DNA from: Linnemannia schmuckeri
Lineage: Eukaryota > Mortierellomycota > Mortierellomycetes > Mortierellales > Mortierellaceae
Direction: 5' to 3'
NCBI GenBank assembly: GCA_029449235.1
Contig: JANATG010000010.1
Location: 1,302,001-1,366,000 of the forward strand
Length of the DNA: 64,000 bases
Made by a program: the position numbers and the translations under genes. This document shows, in pieces, positions 22,621-35,056 of this stretch. Position 1 is the stretch's first letter; each line of letters starts with the position of its first letter. The notes beneath the pieces are model-generated. The model had not been told where the DNA came from, did not search any database, and saw only the letters and a program-made list of their open reading frames with translations.

Positions 22621-25600
22621 ATGCTGAGAAAGACAGGGAGATCCATCTCCAGTCATCCAAACATCGCCTCTAACAATGGCCCCTCAGGATCCCTCCCAAG
22701 CAGCCCTGCCATGCGTCGTCGTCGGAAAGAGTCCGAATGCATGGTAACGAATTAAAGTAGCTTTTTTGCACCTCAACGTTAAACACGTTTAAAGTCATGT
22801 GGCGAACAACAACAGCTGATCTCGTGAATCGACCTTTTTTCTCCTCTAAAACTCCCACAGCTCAAGTTAGAGCGGGTCCTGGGCTTGACATCAAACAAGC
22901 CCATGATCCTATCCGTTAACTCGGCCCATGATCTTGTTGCCTATGCGGCTGGCTGTGTTGTCGTCCTCTACAACCACAAGCTCAACAAACAAGTTGGCCT
23001 GCTCTGCAGTGCGACGCTCAACAAAGCGCCCTCTTCCTCTTCAGGAGACGGATTAATGTCCGCGTCAGGACCAGGATCGTACCATTCTGGAATGCATGGT
23101 CCGGGAGGAAGCGGAATAGGCTCGTCGAGAGGCATTGCATCCCTTGGCGGTTCACCGAGGGCTATGGCGGGGACTCAATGGATGAACAATCCCATGGCAA
23201 GCGCCAATATCAACTCGCTGGCGGGTCTGGCGCCCATGTCCCTTGCCGAGCCATCGTCCAGCTTCGGTGCTTCAAATCCAAGTAGTAACAAGAATGTGAA
23301 ACCCAAACCCATCTCTTGTCTTTCCTTCTCCCCAGACGGCCAGTTTTTGGCCATTGGCGAGGTACGTCTCGCTCACCGCTTCTTGTACTTGCAACTTTTT
23401 CTATGTTGGTGCTCATTTTGTGTTTGGCGACAAGAACTATCGTTTTTAACTGGGAAGTATTCTTCTACCTTGTTCATGTTTAGACGGGACATCAACCAAG
23501 GATTCTTATCTGGGAAGTGGCATCCCAGTCGCTCGTGGGAGAACTGCAAGGGCACAAGTTCGGAGTACAGGCTGTTCAGTTTTCTCCCAACTCGAAGTTT
23601 GTCGTGTCCTTAGGCTTCCAGGTACAAATTTTTTCTTTTTTTTTTTTCTCGGGGTGACTGACAATGCAAAGAATGTTAAAATGCTAAAGTAGGGGTAAAA
23701 ATGAAGTCATTCTACGAGGGCTAAAGAAAGATTCAACAACGCGCTCATATAAACTACGTGCTCAATTGCATATCTCGTTTTCTTTATTTAGCACGATGGG
23801 TACATTCACGTCTGGAACTGGAGGACGAACACACAGATCGCGAGCAATAAGGTGACCAGTAAGGTCAATGCTCTTGCATTTTCAGCAGATGGATCTTACT
23901 TTGTCACTGCTGGTCTGAGGCATATCAAGTTCTGGTATCTGAATGTTGGCGCCAACAAGCGAGCAGGATCTGTAAGTTTTCTTTGCTGGATCATGCAAAA
24001 AAAGTATTTTTTTATCGGACCACTGATCAATCAGCTATTAATCAGTACCCTTCCTTTGACCATAGTCGAGCACACGCGTTTTAGATGGACGATCAGGAAT
24101 ACTGGGTGAGCTTCGGGACAGCAGCTATGTCGATGTTGTCTGCAGTCAGGATGGACGGTTCACATATGCAATCACCTCCAACGGCGTCCTCTGTCTGTTC
24201 TCAGAAGGACGAATCATGGAAAAGTGGATCGACCTGCACGTCCGAGGAGCATACTCTATCAACCTAGAGGAGAGATGCGTCATCTGCGCGTGTACGGATG
24301 GCTTCATTAGGTAACATACTTGTTATTAACGAAATGTCTTTTCTTTGGATTTGAATCTTGCAACTTGAAAGGACTGCTAATCAACCTCGACCTCTCATTC
24401 CACAGACTGTTTGAGCCGGAGACCCTACAATATATTGTCACACTTCCCAAGCCTTCTCCAGTCGGCACGTTTGGCATAGCAACACATCGGGAACTTCAAG
24501 AAGAGCAAATGCAGCACGAGGTTATTGCGGATGTTCTGGCCTCTCAGTTTGACGCCTCTTCCTCTAGCCTTATTTGCATTTATTCAGACCGCTCAATCAT
24601 TGTCTGGAACCTCGCCGACCACAAAAATGCCGTTATTTCTATCAGTCACCACTTTCACTCGGATTGTGTCTGGGGCGTTGAGGTAAAAGTTGTTCAGAAT
24701 AAGTACCAATCAAAGAACGCTGTTATTGCCTTGGCCAACAGAAACTTAAAATCAATGTGAACTTTCCATTTAGATGGTGCCTGAGCTGGCTACTGCCGAA
24801 CAGGGAGGAAGTTTGTTTCCTCCAGAGACGTTTGCCACTTACTCTGCAGATGGATCGATTCTTTTCTGGAACTTGGACGACAACGTCTCAGCACTTCCAC
24901 CTCCGGCTGACTCAAATCGGCTCTCAACAGGCGACACTACCGCTCCACCACACGCCCACAAAGAGATCATCCGCGTATTGTATGCGGACGAAAACTGTAG
25001 GTCGTGGATCCAGTCTCCCGAGACGCAGGACGCAATGGACCCAGGCTACAACATTGTTCCTTTGGAGTGCGGGGTGCGCACGGTCAAGATTAGTCCCGAT
25101 GGCAAGCTTCTGGCATCTGGAGACAAAGGAGGGAATCTCAGGTAAGCTTGCGAATAAGTTCATGAAAGAGCGTTCATTTATATATTTGCAGATGTCCTAA
25201 TGCGCTGCGTTCTCGATCTCAATAGAGTGCACTCATTATCAACGCTCGAAAAACTCACATATCAGGAGGCGCACGACACAGAGATTTTGGCGATCGACTT
25301 TACGGACTCGGAGGCGCAGGATTCGTCTCTATTGGTGGCGACCGCTGGACGGGATCGTCTCTTGCACATTTTCGATGTCCAAAACGATTATGCGCTTGTT
25401 CAGACTCTCGACGATCACTCTTCTTCAATCACCTGCATCAAGTTTGCAGCGGACGGGTCGCGAATGATGAGTTGTGGAGCCGATAAGAGCATCATTTTTC
25501 GGCATTGTCAAAAGGTAAATGACAAGCGTTCAAATGCAGCTGTACAAAAGCTATGAGAAACTGTCCTGAGTATTAAATGTTGAACTTCTTTTTCCAAAAT

Positions 25601-28600
25601 TTGCGTCACTTTTAGAACGATGATGGGATGACATTCCAGCCATATCATCAGGCGCCAGGACGGGCATCTTTCTACGACATGGCACTGCATGGTCCCAGCC
25701 AAACAATGTCTGTGGTCTCGGGCGATCGACGGTTCAGCGTTTATGCACTGGAGTCTGGAAAATCCATCCACACCTTCAAGGCTGAGACGAAGGGAAACGA
25801 TCTGACAGCAGGCATGGCGGAGGCGTGCAGTATGACCCATCTCAGTGTGGATCCCTCTGGCACCATCGCAGCAGCTTCAGGAAGCGATAAGTCTGTTCGT
25901 ATCTACGATTTGCTTCATGGAACATGTCTGGCCCACATGATTGCGCATTCTGAACTGGTGACGAGCGTCAAGTTTGCAAATGGACTCAACCGGATCATAT
26001 CCACCAGTGCTGATGGATGTGTGCTAGTCTGGCGGCTTTCAAAGGACATTGTGCGGCGGATACAAACCAGAATTCTGGAGAACGTCACCCTGCCGTCCTA
26101 CCTCCAGACGAAGGCTGCTGAAAAACTGTCGATCCCGAGCTCAAGTTCGATATTGGGAGTGAGTTCGAGGCCACTGAAGATCAAAAAGTCGACGGATCGA
26201 CTGGCATATGCAAGCGATTATTCCAATGCCTCCCGCCGAAACTCGACAACGTCTTTGATGAGCGACGATTTTGATCTCCGTTCGGATGTTCAGTCTGATG
26301 ATTTGAATCCCTCCCAGCTACAGCAGCAGCGGTTAAGAAACATGTCACAGGACTTCACCCCAGTTTCTGTCACCAAGCCAACATCTGCGAGAACGGCAGG
26401 AACACGGACAAGGACATCAACGGCATCCAGTGTGAGGACACCTCTGACTCGATCCCGCCAAAACTCGACTTCACAGCCTGTCACACCAAAGTCTAACCTG
26501 TCTTCGAGTCGTTCAACTGTTTTGCCCGAGCTTCCTCCTTGGAACAAGAACATTGTCAAGGAGAAGGTAGTTATCCCATCTTCTGCCCTTTCCTCACAAA
26601 AGCCAACAGGACCAACGTCACCTCGTCAGCGTGTCACAAAGTCCATCGTCAAAGGCAAGTGGCTTCCTACGCCTACAAACTCACGACCACGAGCAATCTC
26701 CTTGGGGGTTCCCAACGAAAAGAGTCTCATCTCCTCGGCCTCCAGCGCACAGGAGGCTACAGAGCAGCAGGAGCGACATGCCCTGAGCGACCATACACCT
26801 CGTAGTCATTCCGGTACCACCAACGATGTCAGCGCGGATGATGACGAACTGAGCGACGAGACAGAACCGGAATTCGATGACAGGCTTGGATTTGTAGCTT
26901 CGGGTCTTTGCTTAAGTCCGGTCAAGGATGTCCCGGATTCTGATACTCGCCTCAAGGCAGATCCTGAAAGAGCATCAACGAGTGATTCAGCAATTCGTTC
27001 TACACCTCGCATTACCGACAGTATCGACTCGTCTGGAGAGCCTGTGCACGCGGCTGCAGCTGGAGTTGAGACCGAGGACGAACTTGTTGAGCAAGAGGCT
27101 GGAGGCTCGGAAGAACGAGATGGAGATGACGAGGAAGCAGATGATGACGAAAGTGTTATCGACTCGGCCAGTGACCATGATGGGCTTTCACCACTACAAT
27201 CCAGATTTAGGAGCCCAGACATGGACATTATTGGGCCTCTCGAAGTGGCGGGTAGCTTTGAGGAGGGTGAGCGTCTTAGATCTCCTGGAAGTGGTCCCCA
27301 CAGCGTGACAGCTTCGCCTTTGAGTCGTCGGGCAAGTCTAAAACCTGCTGAACCAGGCCGACGGAGTCTGAGCGCCAAATTCTTGACGGCGCATGCTGCA
27401 GCAATCATGCTCGGGCTCACCCGTAGTTCGATGCAGGAGCGCGACGGCAATACTGGCGCTGAGGGCTTACAGGGAGGTACTCTCCTCGAACTTTCCTCGA
27501 CCGATACGACACCAACTCTGGAGGAAGAGATGGCTCTGGCAGATACTGGGCGTTTTGAAGCAGTCGCAGCAGACGCAGACTCAAGGCCAACAAGTTCATC
27601 TCACAGTGCCCCGACCGAGGCTAATATGACTGAAGATCGCGAGTACCAGCCACTTTCATTGGGGGAACGCTTGAACCCGATCTCGCTCAACTCGCTCACC
27701 AAAGCTGTCATGAGACGAAGAGCGCGAAGTTCAGCCATCGCTCCTTCTAGCACTCTATCGCCCACGCAACCTCACATCCAGGGCGATACTGTCGTTGAGG
27801 GACATTCGGGATCCACCAAGTCTCAGGGTGCCAAGCCGAGCGGATCGGGATCAGAGGATCTGTCCAAGGAGGTCGAACGGACAAGAAGACGACTACAAGA
27901 ACTGGGCTACCTGGGCAGCCCCACTGCCGCAACCACCGCTGGATTCCACGGGCCATCGTCTTTGAGCTTTGTTTTGGCAACCATGTCCGCGGACAAGACT
28001 GAAGGCGAGCAGAGTCCAATTGATCAAGACGAACGTTTCGACACTAAGCCTTTGCCAGGAAGAATAGACGTTGAAACGCGTCCAATGTCGCCGCCTCATC
28101 TACAACCATCCTCTGCAAAGGGTATCCTGACCTCGCCTGCCCATGTCACCAGTCCTGCTATCAAACGCAAGACAAGTCATAGCGGTTTAGTCGTGGCACC
28201 ACCGCCTTTCTTCGGCCAAACTGACAGTCAAGCCCGCGCACAAGCGTCGCTGGATATGGCACTTGCAGGAATCATTCAAAGTGATCGAGCACCTCCTCTC
28301 TCTAATCATCATGGATCGATTAAGTCCAAGAAAATGACGACAAGGGGGAAGGACGGTAGCGGCGGAGAGGACGATGCATCGCTGAAAGACGCGATTGCGC
28401 GGATATCATTCCTGATCTCACACAAGGCTAAGTCAGCGATGGTTCGTTTGAATGCTGGAGATGATGGAGGCGCAGAGAATTTGGCAGAGACGCAAGCTTG
28501 GATGAAGGAGACACGCGATGGACTGTTGAAATTGGTTGGTGAGGCTCAGGGTCACCTTTGGACACTTGAGCAGGCGTCTGCTGCAAGCAACGGGGATGGC

Positions 28601-28606
28601 GAATAA
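22621..28606 (+). CDS. MABP1/WDR62-family WD40 scaffold (about 1,703 aa)
   Basis: Nine exons join in phase: 22621-22743, 22861-23361, 23484-23621, 23792-23971, 24066-24310, 24406-24682, 24774-25141, 25226-25514 and 25616-28606. The protein opens with LKLERVLGLT and AYAAGCVVVLYNHKLNKQ, the hallmark start of MABP1/WDR62 proteins. Family-specific blocks follow: GHQPRILIWEV, GYIHVWNWRTNTQIASNKV, VTAGLRHIKFWYL, ILGELRDSSYVDVVC, LLVATAGRDRLLHIFDV, QTLDDHSSSITCIKF and MSCGADKSIIFRHCQK. The N-terminal ~650 residues should form two WD40 propellers. The rest is long, Ser/Asp-rich and disordered, ending in a helical segment (DAIARISFLISHKAKSAMVR). In animals MABP1 and WDR62 are JNK-pathway scaffolds, and WDR62 acts at spindle poles. 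A MAPK or mitotic scaffold role here is inferred. Exon 8 uses the AG at 25225; the AG about 30 nt earlier would give a stop. Confidence 0.9.
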
Positions 28607-28830
28607 ATTTCTTCTGGTGGCGCCAATTAATTTTGTCACTATGGCGCACATTTGTGTTGTTATAATTTCAAGGTGTATGGGAACGAGGGTGCGAGTAAAA
28701 AAAAAAGAGCTGTGAGCAGGATGTGTAGGTTCAAAGCCATTAATGGTAGGGCAGCCCACTGGCACACATAAATACGAATTCGGTTAATAGAACTTTTTTT
28801 TTTATCCCTGATCACTTTTCCCGTCCCCTC

Positions 28831-31029
28831 TTGTCCATCACCACCCATGCAAACAACCGTATCTCTAGCTTTGATATCCTCGACCTCATCTGTGACAATC
28901 TCACAAAAGACGACCTCGTCACCTATCTCCAAGTCTCTCGCTACTGGTTCGCCCTCTTCCAGCCTCAAGTCCTCTGCCGTGTCGACTTCGTCAACCTCAA
29001 AAAGCGTCAAACTTGGGCCATCCTCGACAGCGCCGCCCGGATCCTGTAACCTACCATTGACATACTCGATGCTGCCTGGTTCCTGAGGAACCCTACTTCA
29101 CCCTGCACCAACCTCCACGAACTCCATTGTGCCGATTGTGACTACCAGCCCAAGCGGTTGGAACACTACAACATGCCAACATGTCCTTCAATTGTGGACC
29201 AGACCAACAACGCGCTCCTTTTAATCGAGACCAACCTCAAGCTTCATACCATGTTCGTCAATCACAAAGAGTGGAGGTACAGAGACGATCACTTTACAGA
29301 ATCGGTCTTCAAATCCTTGGCAGCGCACAGGTCTCTCGCCAAGATTCATATCAGCATCCCAGCCCTCATCTCGGACGTTCTATTCAACTTCTATAACAAC
29401 CTTCCCGTTGGTCTTCGAGACTTTGAATCAGCCACGAGACCGCACGAGCTAAATGGAGTTAAGACGATGACTTTAGGTTCCACATGCCCAAACTCACGAT
29501 AACTTTACTCCCAGCCCTGGAGCGACTCTCCGTGGATCTCGGCAACGAATGCCTTCGTATTTTAAAGATGATGAGGCATATATGTCGCCTTCTGCCCTCT
29601 ATAGCAACTCTGATCCCTATTATGATGAGAGTGACGAACACTGCTTCAACGGCACATTGAGTCACTGTATGGTCCACTTCTACGACTTTGAAGTGACCAC
29701 TCTCATCCAGAGGTTTCCCCGGCTTCAGGATCTTGTTCTGCGTGACCACATGGGGAACCTTAAGGACTTGATGCAGGTCTTGGTTACTTCTTCCCCTGAT
29801 CTGGAGACGGTCGACCTTTCCACCAAGGATGTTGTTGTGCAAGGTGGCAACAACTCCGAGATGACAACAACAACGGATCCACTGTCAACAGGGTCTCATT
29901 TTGCGAAGTTGAAGGAGTTCAGGATCGAGAGAAAGTGGCCATCGTCGACCCTTCGAGCGATTACAGAATTGATTTCTCGGTAGACAGCTACTCTGAAACT
30001 TGGTTCGATCGCAGCGATTGGCAAGCAACTACGGACACCGCGAACCCATTTCATATCAATAACGAAACCAGCTGGACACGCTGCACTCGGCTCAAGGAGT
30101 TGATCCTCTGCCAGGAGAAGGGATTCTCGATGTCGGACTACTGTTGGGACACCTCCGGCAATGAGTCTCGTAAGAGCTCGTCAACAACAACTCCCATCTT
30201 CAGCCGAACGGAAAAGTTGAAATTGGCTGTGAGTGAGCCGGTCTCGCTAGAAAGCCCCGATGATCACTACGCTCAATTTGAATTCGGATCTGATAGAAAT
30301 CCCCACATGAAAACGCTCAAGTGCAACAGCCGGAACCGTACATGGAACAAGAGGACGGAGCGGGAGGATCAACTGGCATTCATTCTCTTTGTTCGAGAAC
30401 TCTATGACCGTCTCAGGGAGCTCAAGCGGCTGCGTTCCTTGGAGATTGAGTGGTGTGCGTGCTTAACCATCCGAAGCATGACCCTGGAATATGTCCTGTA
30501 GCTCTTCTACGAGACCGAGTTTGACGAGAACGAGGCCACGGGCATGCACTTGAAGCGGAGGGAGAACCTGGCAGGGACGAGTAAAGGATGGTGGGGACCG
30601 ATCACCATCGCGGAACTCAATTGGCCCGGTCTATCGTGGTCCACACAAGCTGAACAACAAGCAGGAGCGGACACCCGACCGCTATCGCTGCTTGTGACCA
30701 AGCAGTCGAACGTTGAACCCAGCACCGTCTACGCACAACTTGCAGACACATTCCAGCGACGCGTTGGCCTGATCTGGGAGAACTGGATGTACCTCGTTGG
30801 GTTATGCCCTCACGCTTGGAGCGATCGGATACATCGTAACTGGGGAGGCCCTTGTAGTTGCTGGTATCATGATGAATACGATGAGTATATCTACGACTTT
30901 GACGGGTGCCGGCATCTGGAGGAGAAACATTTTGTGTATAGTCGTGAGTTTGAGGCGTTGTGTAGTGTGATGGTCGCTGCGAATCGTGTGCGGTGGAAGA
31001 GTAGGAAGGCTACTCGAGGCAGGTTCTAG
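28831..31029 (+). pseudogene. Decayed F-box/LRR family gene
   Basis: The frame from 28831 reads an F-box-like start (ISSFDILDLICDNLTKDDLV, then YLQVSRYWFALFQPQ) matching the intact relatives at 31380 and 35057, but no ATG is in frame; the ATG at 28847 is one base out of frame. An in-frame TAA occurs at 29047, after which family similarity continues (IDILDAAWFLRNPTSPC). The frame shifts near 29460-29550 and again near 29940, then runs to a TAG at 30499 and on to the end at 31029. The C-terminal piece keeps the family motif (RRVGLIWENWMYLVGLC). F-box proteins recruit substrates to SCF ubiquitin ligases through LRR-like C-terminal domains. This copy cannot encode that product as read. An intron near 29460 could explain one shift but not the stops. 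Confidence 0.8.
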
Positions 31030-31379
31030 AGTGTCTTTCTTTTCTCTTTGTTTTTTACTTCTGTGCTCCGATACTCCAATACAAAAGATCGAAATTAGGT
31101 TGTTTGGGATGCGCCGAGCCGCAGCAACGCCAACACCATCTTCAAGTTAGAGCTGAGCACGAATAGGTATTTTTTTATTTGGCAAGAAAAATGATCAAAT
31201 GGAGGCGGTGCTAGGCGCATTTATAGATATCGAATGTACTCAACTACTATAGACCATAAAAGGGGAGTTGTAAACTCTTGTCCTCCTCATCCCTCACCTC
31301 TTCTTTTCGTTTTTCTTCTTTTTCTATTTCTCTCGACAACAAACATATACTTCTTCCCTTTCTCCCCTCCAGAAAATTC
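31030..31379. other. Gap between two F-box family members
   Basis: 350 bp. It holds the 3' end of the decayed copy and the promoter of the next copy, with a TATA-like ATAAAAGG at about 31256-31263, roughly 120 bp before the ATG at 31380. A pyrimidine-rich leader follows. Nothing else was seen. Confidence 0.4.
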
Positions 31380-33510
31380 ATGCACTCACGTCTAACAATC
31401 TTTGAAATTCCTCATGTACTCGACCTAATCTGCAACCGCCTCGCCACCAACGACCTCATCTCCTGCACCCAAGTCTCGTTTCTCTGGCATGGTATCTTTC
31501 AATCACACCTCATACGACATATCCGATTCGTAGATTTGAATAAAGAAACTACATGGGACATCTTCGATCATGCCAACAGGATCAAGTCCCTTAAGATTGA
31601 TATTGCTGATGGAGACTGGTTCTTGACCGATGGTAATCCAACAGCAACAGCGACTATAACAGCGAAAGAGACAACGTCGCCATGTATTAACCTTGAAGAG
31701 CTCTACTGTGTCGATTTCGGATACTTTGAGGAGCCGACAAGACCAACCGACGAGCGATATGGCGATTGGGTCTATCCGGATGCAACTCCCGCTGTCGAGA
31801 TGAACAGGATCAAACCTTACGGCTCTTCAGGGGTCACTACCAACGCCCTCCGTCTCATCCAGCAGAACCCACGACTCCATACTCTCACGATCGAGCACAG
31901 ACGATAAACGTACGGAGTTCACACCTCAAGTCCTACAATCGATCTCCACCCACCCCTCGTTGACTGTGCTTGAAATTCAGCCTAACTTTGATATCATGGT
32001 GGATTTCTTGGAAACACTCCCTCGACATCTACCTCAGCAACTTGAAGAACTTCATATTTGTGTTAACGAGTTTATCCTCCTCAATGATAACAGTACCACC
32101 AATCATTACCACCAGGCAAATCACTCGACAATAACAACAGCAACACCAGGATGTCTGTGCAAGATCTGTTTCCGCACAAACATCTCCGGTCCAGAATCGT
32201 CATGGGGAGATAATGCGCGCAGGTGGTGGGAGTATTATTACCAGAACCCCAGTTACCCCGAGAGGATGATCCTGCCTCTTATTCGACACTCCCCTCAACT
32301 CCAGGAACTCGTGCTCGGAGGCTATTCAGGACACGCTCATCACTTGGTTCAGACGTTGCTCGAATCCTGTCCCGATTTGGAAACACTGGATTTTGGAGGG
32401 AGTGACCATAGTATTGAAGATGAGTCCCTGGCAGAAGGGATGTTGTCCAAGTTGCGGATGTTACGGCTGCGAAGTCACACTCACGTCGGACAGGATCAGA
32501 ATCAAGCCACATTCTCGAAGATCATAACGCGATCGGCAAGCACCCTGGAGGTCTTATGGCTGGAGGCATCTGATTTAGAGCAGGGCGGGGCTTATCTGAA
32601 CCCCTTTTGTATGCGTGGAGTGGAAGGGAGCGGTGAGAGGTTGATTTTTCCGAGGCTGAAGGACTTGCTGATTCGGACAGGAAAAAAATGGGTCTATCCT
32701 GATGTTATCGCTCCTCAACATGACCACGAAAACGAACACCCCAGCGAGAGTGACAATGATCACAGAGTTCAAAGGTCTGGACTTGGCAATCAACACCTTT
32801 CTGCGGCCTTTCCGCTGTTGAAGCGGCTGAGTCTATTTATCAGTGATGCTGCACCCCACGACTGTGCGGGGTGTAATGGCTCACTAGGACCTGGGCGGAA
32901 GGACAAGGCGCAGAAGGAGTTCCTGGAGCGTCGGCGTCTGGAGAAGCAAGAGTATCATCGGCGACAGTTTGCTTCTCGATTCCGGCAGTTGGTTTTCAGT
33001 TTCCGGTCGTGTGCGGGGTTGAAGAAATTGGAGCTGCATTGGCAGTTGTGCGACACGATCCGGGAAATGACGCAGGAGGATTTGTTAGAGGGTGCCAATA
33101 GCGACAGTCACAGTAGCAACGCGATTGAAAATTCGGAGCAGGAAGGATTGGCGGTAGCACCTTTGATGGTGGAGGATCTAGACTGGATGGACCTTTTATC
33201 TCTCCCAACACGAGCCCAAGTTGCGAAGAAGAAAACATCCAAGGCCAAGGCGCGTCAACAAAAGGAATGGGAGAAGGAGGTCTTGGAAGTCTTTGAGCGG
33301 AACATGCCGATCGCACGATACTCTGACCCGCTCGATCCACTTTACCGACGTGTTGGACGTGGTTGGCAGGACTGGTCGAGTCTTGTAGGGAGGTGTGAGT
33401 GTGAGTTTGAATTGGAGACGATGAGGAGGAAGACAGGCAGGTGTACGGAACTGAGCGGCTGTGGCGGTCGGTGGAGGTGGATATGTGAAGAGTATAAATC
33501 TAGAGAGTGA
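31380..33510 (+). pseudogene. F-box/LRR family gene with one single-base frameshift
   Basis: From the ATG at 31380 (MHSRLTIFEIPHVLDLICNR) the frame is open to a TAA at 31905. From about 31898 the next frame continues the family sequence without a gap (DKRTEFTPQVLQSISTHPSL, then TVLEIQPNFDIMVDFLETLP) and stays open to 33510. The paralogue at 28831 has the matching region uninterrupted (LKLHTMFVNHKEWRYRDDHF), so the break is one extra base in CACAGACGATAAACG rather than an intron. Repaired, the protein would be about 710 residues: an F-box-like N-terminus, a long LRR-like region (LIRHSPQLQELVLGGYSGHA) and a C-terminal motif YRRVGRGWQDWSSLVGRC. It is otherwise intact, so a sequencing error or a very young null allele are both possible. 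SCF substrate recognition is inferred from the F-box. Confidence 0.75.
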
Positions 33511-34304
33511 ATGAGTTCGTACTCATGATACAGCTGGCGGTTTCTGAGCTAGGGGACCTTGTGTTGATGTAGAAGATTTAGATTAGTCGTGTAAGCAAAG
33601 ACCGTTTGTTTTCTTTTCATCTTCTGTTATTGTGTGAGGATCGAATTTGCTATTTTATCGCCACATACCTTTTCTACTTTTAATGGTATCAACGGCAAGG
33701 AATAACGTGTATGTCCCTTTTTATTTAAACGTTTATTTCCTCTTCAGCATCGGCTGTAATGCATAGGGGTGGCAAAGCCGATTCCTATTTCCTACCTAGC
33801 AAGGAAATAACGAAAACAATGGCCATCGTTACTAAGTCTGTCCTCTGCCACAGTTAACCGTCTCTTTTTTTTGACTGTCATCATTTTGCAACTATCCTTC
33901 TTTCTTTAAGCCCACATTTTTTTTTTGCTGCCTTTCTTGATACATTCACAGATCAATTTGGTTTTTTGGTGAGATTGAAGAGAACTCACGTCTACAATTC
34001 CATAAAAAGAAGGAATGGTGGTTGTAGGGCACCATGTGTCCTTTACAAAAGAAAAGGTTTATGCATTGCTATGATACAACTCCAAGCACGCCCGTGTCTT
34101 TTAGACACCGCAAGATATTTATTCATGACGTACAAGATAAAGGTAAATGGCTACTGCGGCAAAAGCAAGGCAAAAAAGAGCGCCGCTCTGTCTGAGACAA
34201 TTACGGTTGGTCAACGAAAAACAACCAACGCTGATCAATTAGATTTGGGTCCATTGATCCCATCCGCAGAAGTTTGTCTTACTTGAATCTCTACTTGCAA
34301 AAGG
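33511..34304. other. Intergenic region upstream of the first microprotein gene
   Basis: About 800 bp, AT-rich. It contains the putative regulatory elements of the 34430 gene: ACTGCGG at 34153-34159 and CCGCAG at 34264-34269. A 106-codon open frame (33966-34286) overlaps these elements, has no domain and uses no recognisable start context, so I do not call it a gene. Confidence 0.5.
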
Positions 34305-34312
34305 GATAAAAG
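34305..34312 (+). promoter_or_regulatory. TATA-like box of microprotein gene A
   Basis: GATAAAAG, 118 bp upstream of the ATG at 34430, a position that matches the TATA boxes of the other four copies. Confidence 0.5.
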
Positions 34313-34429
34313 GAGGGGATGCACCCATTTCTCTTTTTTCCCTATCATCAAGTAACCAAAGCAATCCAAGCAACACTTCAAGACCATCAACAAGACACTC
34401 ACCTACATCCATACATACACAAGCCAAAG

Positions 34430-34615
34430 ATGTCTCTCTTCAAGCGATCCAACAAGAACAAGTCGGCCTCCGCTGCCTCTACCCCAACTCAGACCCCTCG
34501 CGCATCCATGCAGAGCTCAAGATCATCAGACGTCAAACTGACTCCAGAACAGGCTATCTACAAGATCACCCACAATAAGCTGACCTATGCCGCTGCCGGA
34601 GTGTGTGTCCGTTAA
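34430..34615 (+). CDS. Microprotein family copy A (61 aa)
   Basis: A 61-residue basic protein starting MSLFKRSNKNKSASAASTPT and ending AAGVCVR, from a single exon. It is one of five related copies in the window (34430, 40079, 41336, 43495, 44864). Shared features are a basic N-terminal LFKR-x-NKNK, a Ser/Thr-Pro block with TP-x-QTPR-x-SMQ, a second short conserved block (LTPEQAIYKITHN) and a C-terminal Arg. There is no signal peptide, membrane segment or cysteine pattern. The TP and R-x-S sites look like kinase targets (inference). It has a TATA-like box at 34305, a leader of about 90-100 nt and an ATTAAA at 34699. Copy A' at 43495 encodes the identical protein. I do not recognise the family and assign no function. 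Confidence 0.8.
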   Translation: MSLFKRSNKNKSASAASTPTQTPRASMQSSRSSDVKLTPEQAIYKITHNKLTYAAAGVCVR

Positions 34616-35056
34616 AGACACAGTAGAAACCCCTTATCATTCCCACTGTTCATAATCACATATATTCGGCACTGCATTTCATCCTCACCTTGTACAACAT
34701 TAAAAGCATCTAGAGCATTTACTTTCACACTTTATGCCTCTTGAAGTATTTACTATTGTCAATGCCACATATGAACCGCCATGAAGAATGCACACAAGAA
34801 AGAAAAAGAAAAGAAAATGGCGGTGTAACCATCACCAACCTGACTGTATTTTTGTGCCACTTGGCACATTCTTCGTCTGCCAGCGTCGTCTCTTCCCCTT
34901 CTTGCCCTGTCCGCCTCTTTCCTTCTTTCTGTCTTATTTTTTTTCCACTTTTATCCCTTCTTTCCCCTATATCTTCCCTCCCCATCCCTCCCTGCCTTGC
35001 TTCTCAGCAACCTTCACTTTCCCTCTCTCCCAACCTCATTCCTTCATTCACGCACA

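Noticed and set aside
29935..31029. The pieces at 29935-30501 and 30544-31029 as separate genes
   Set aside because: Both are consecutive parts of one F-box/LRR family gene, separated by an in-frame TAG.
33966..34286. 106-codon plus-strand frame
   Set aside because: It overlaps the promoter elements of microprotein A and has no recognisable features.
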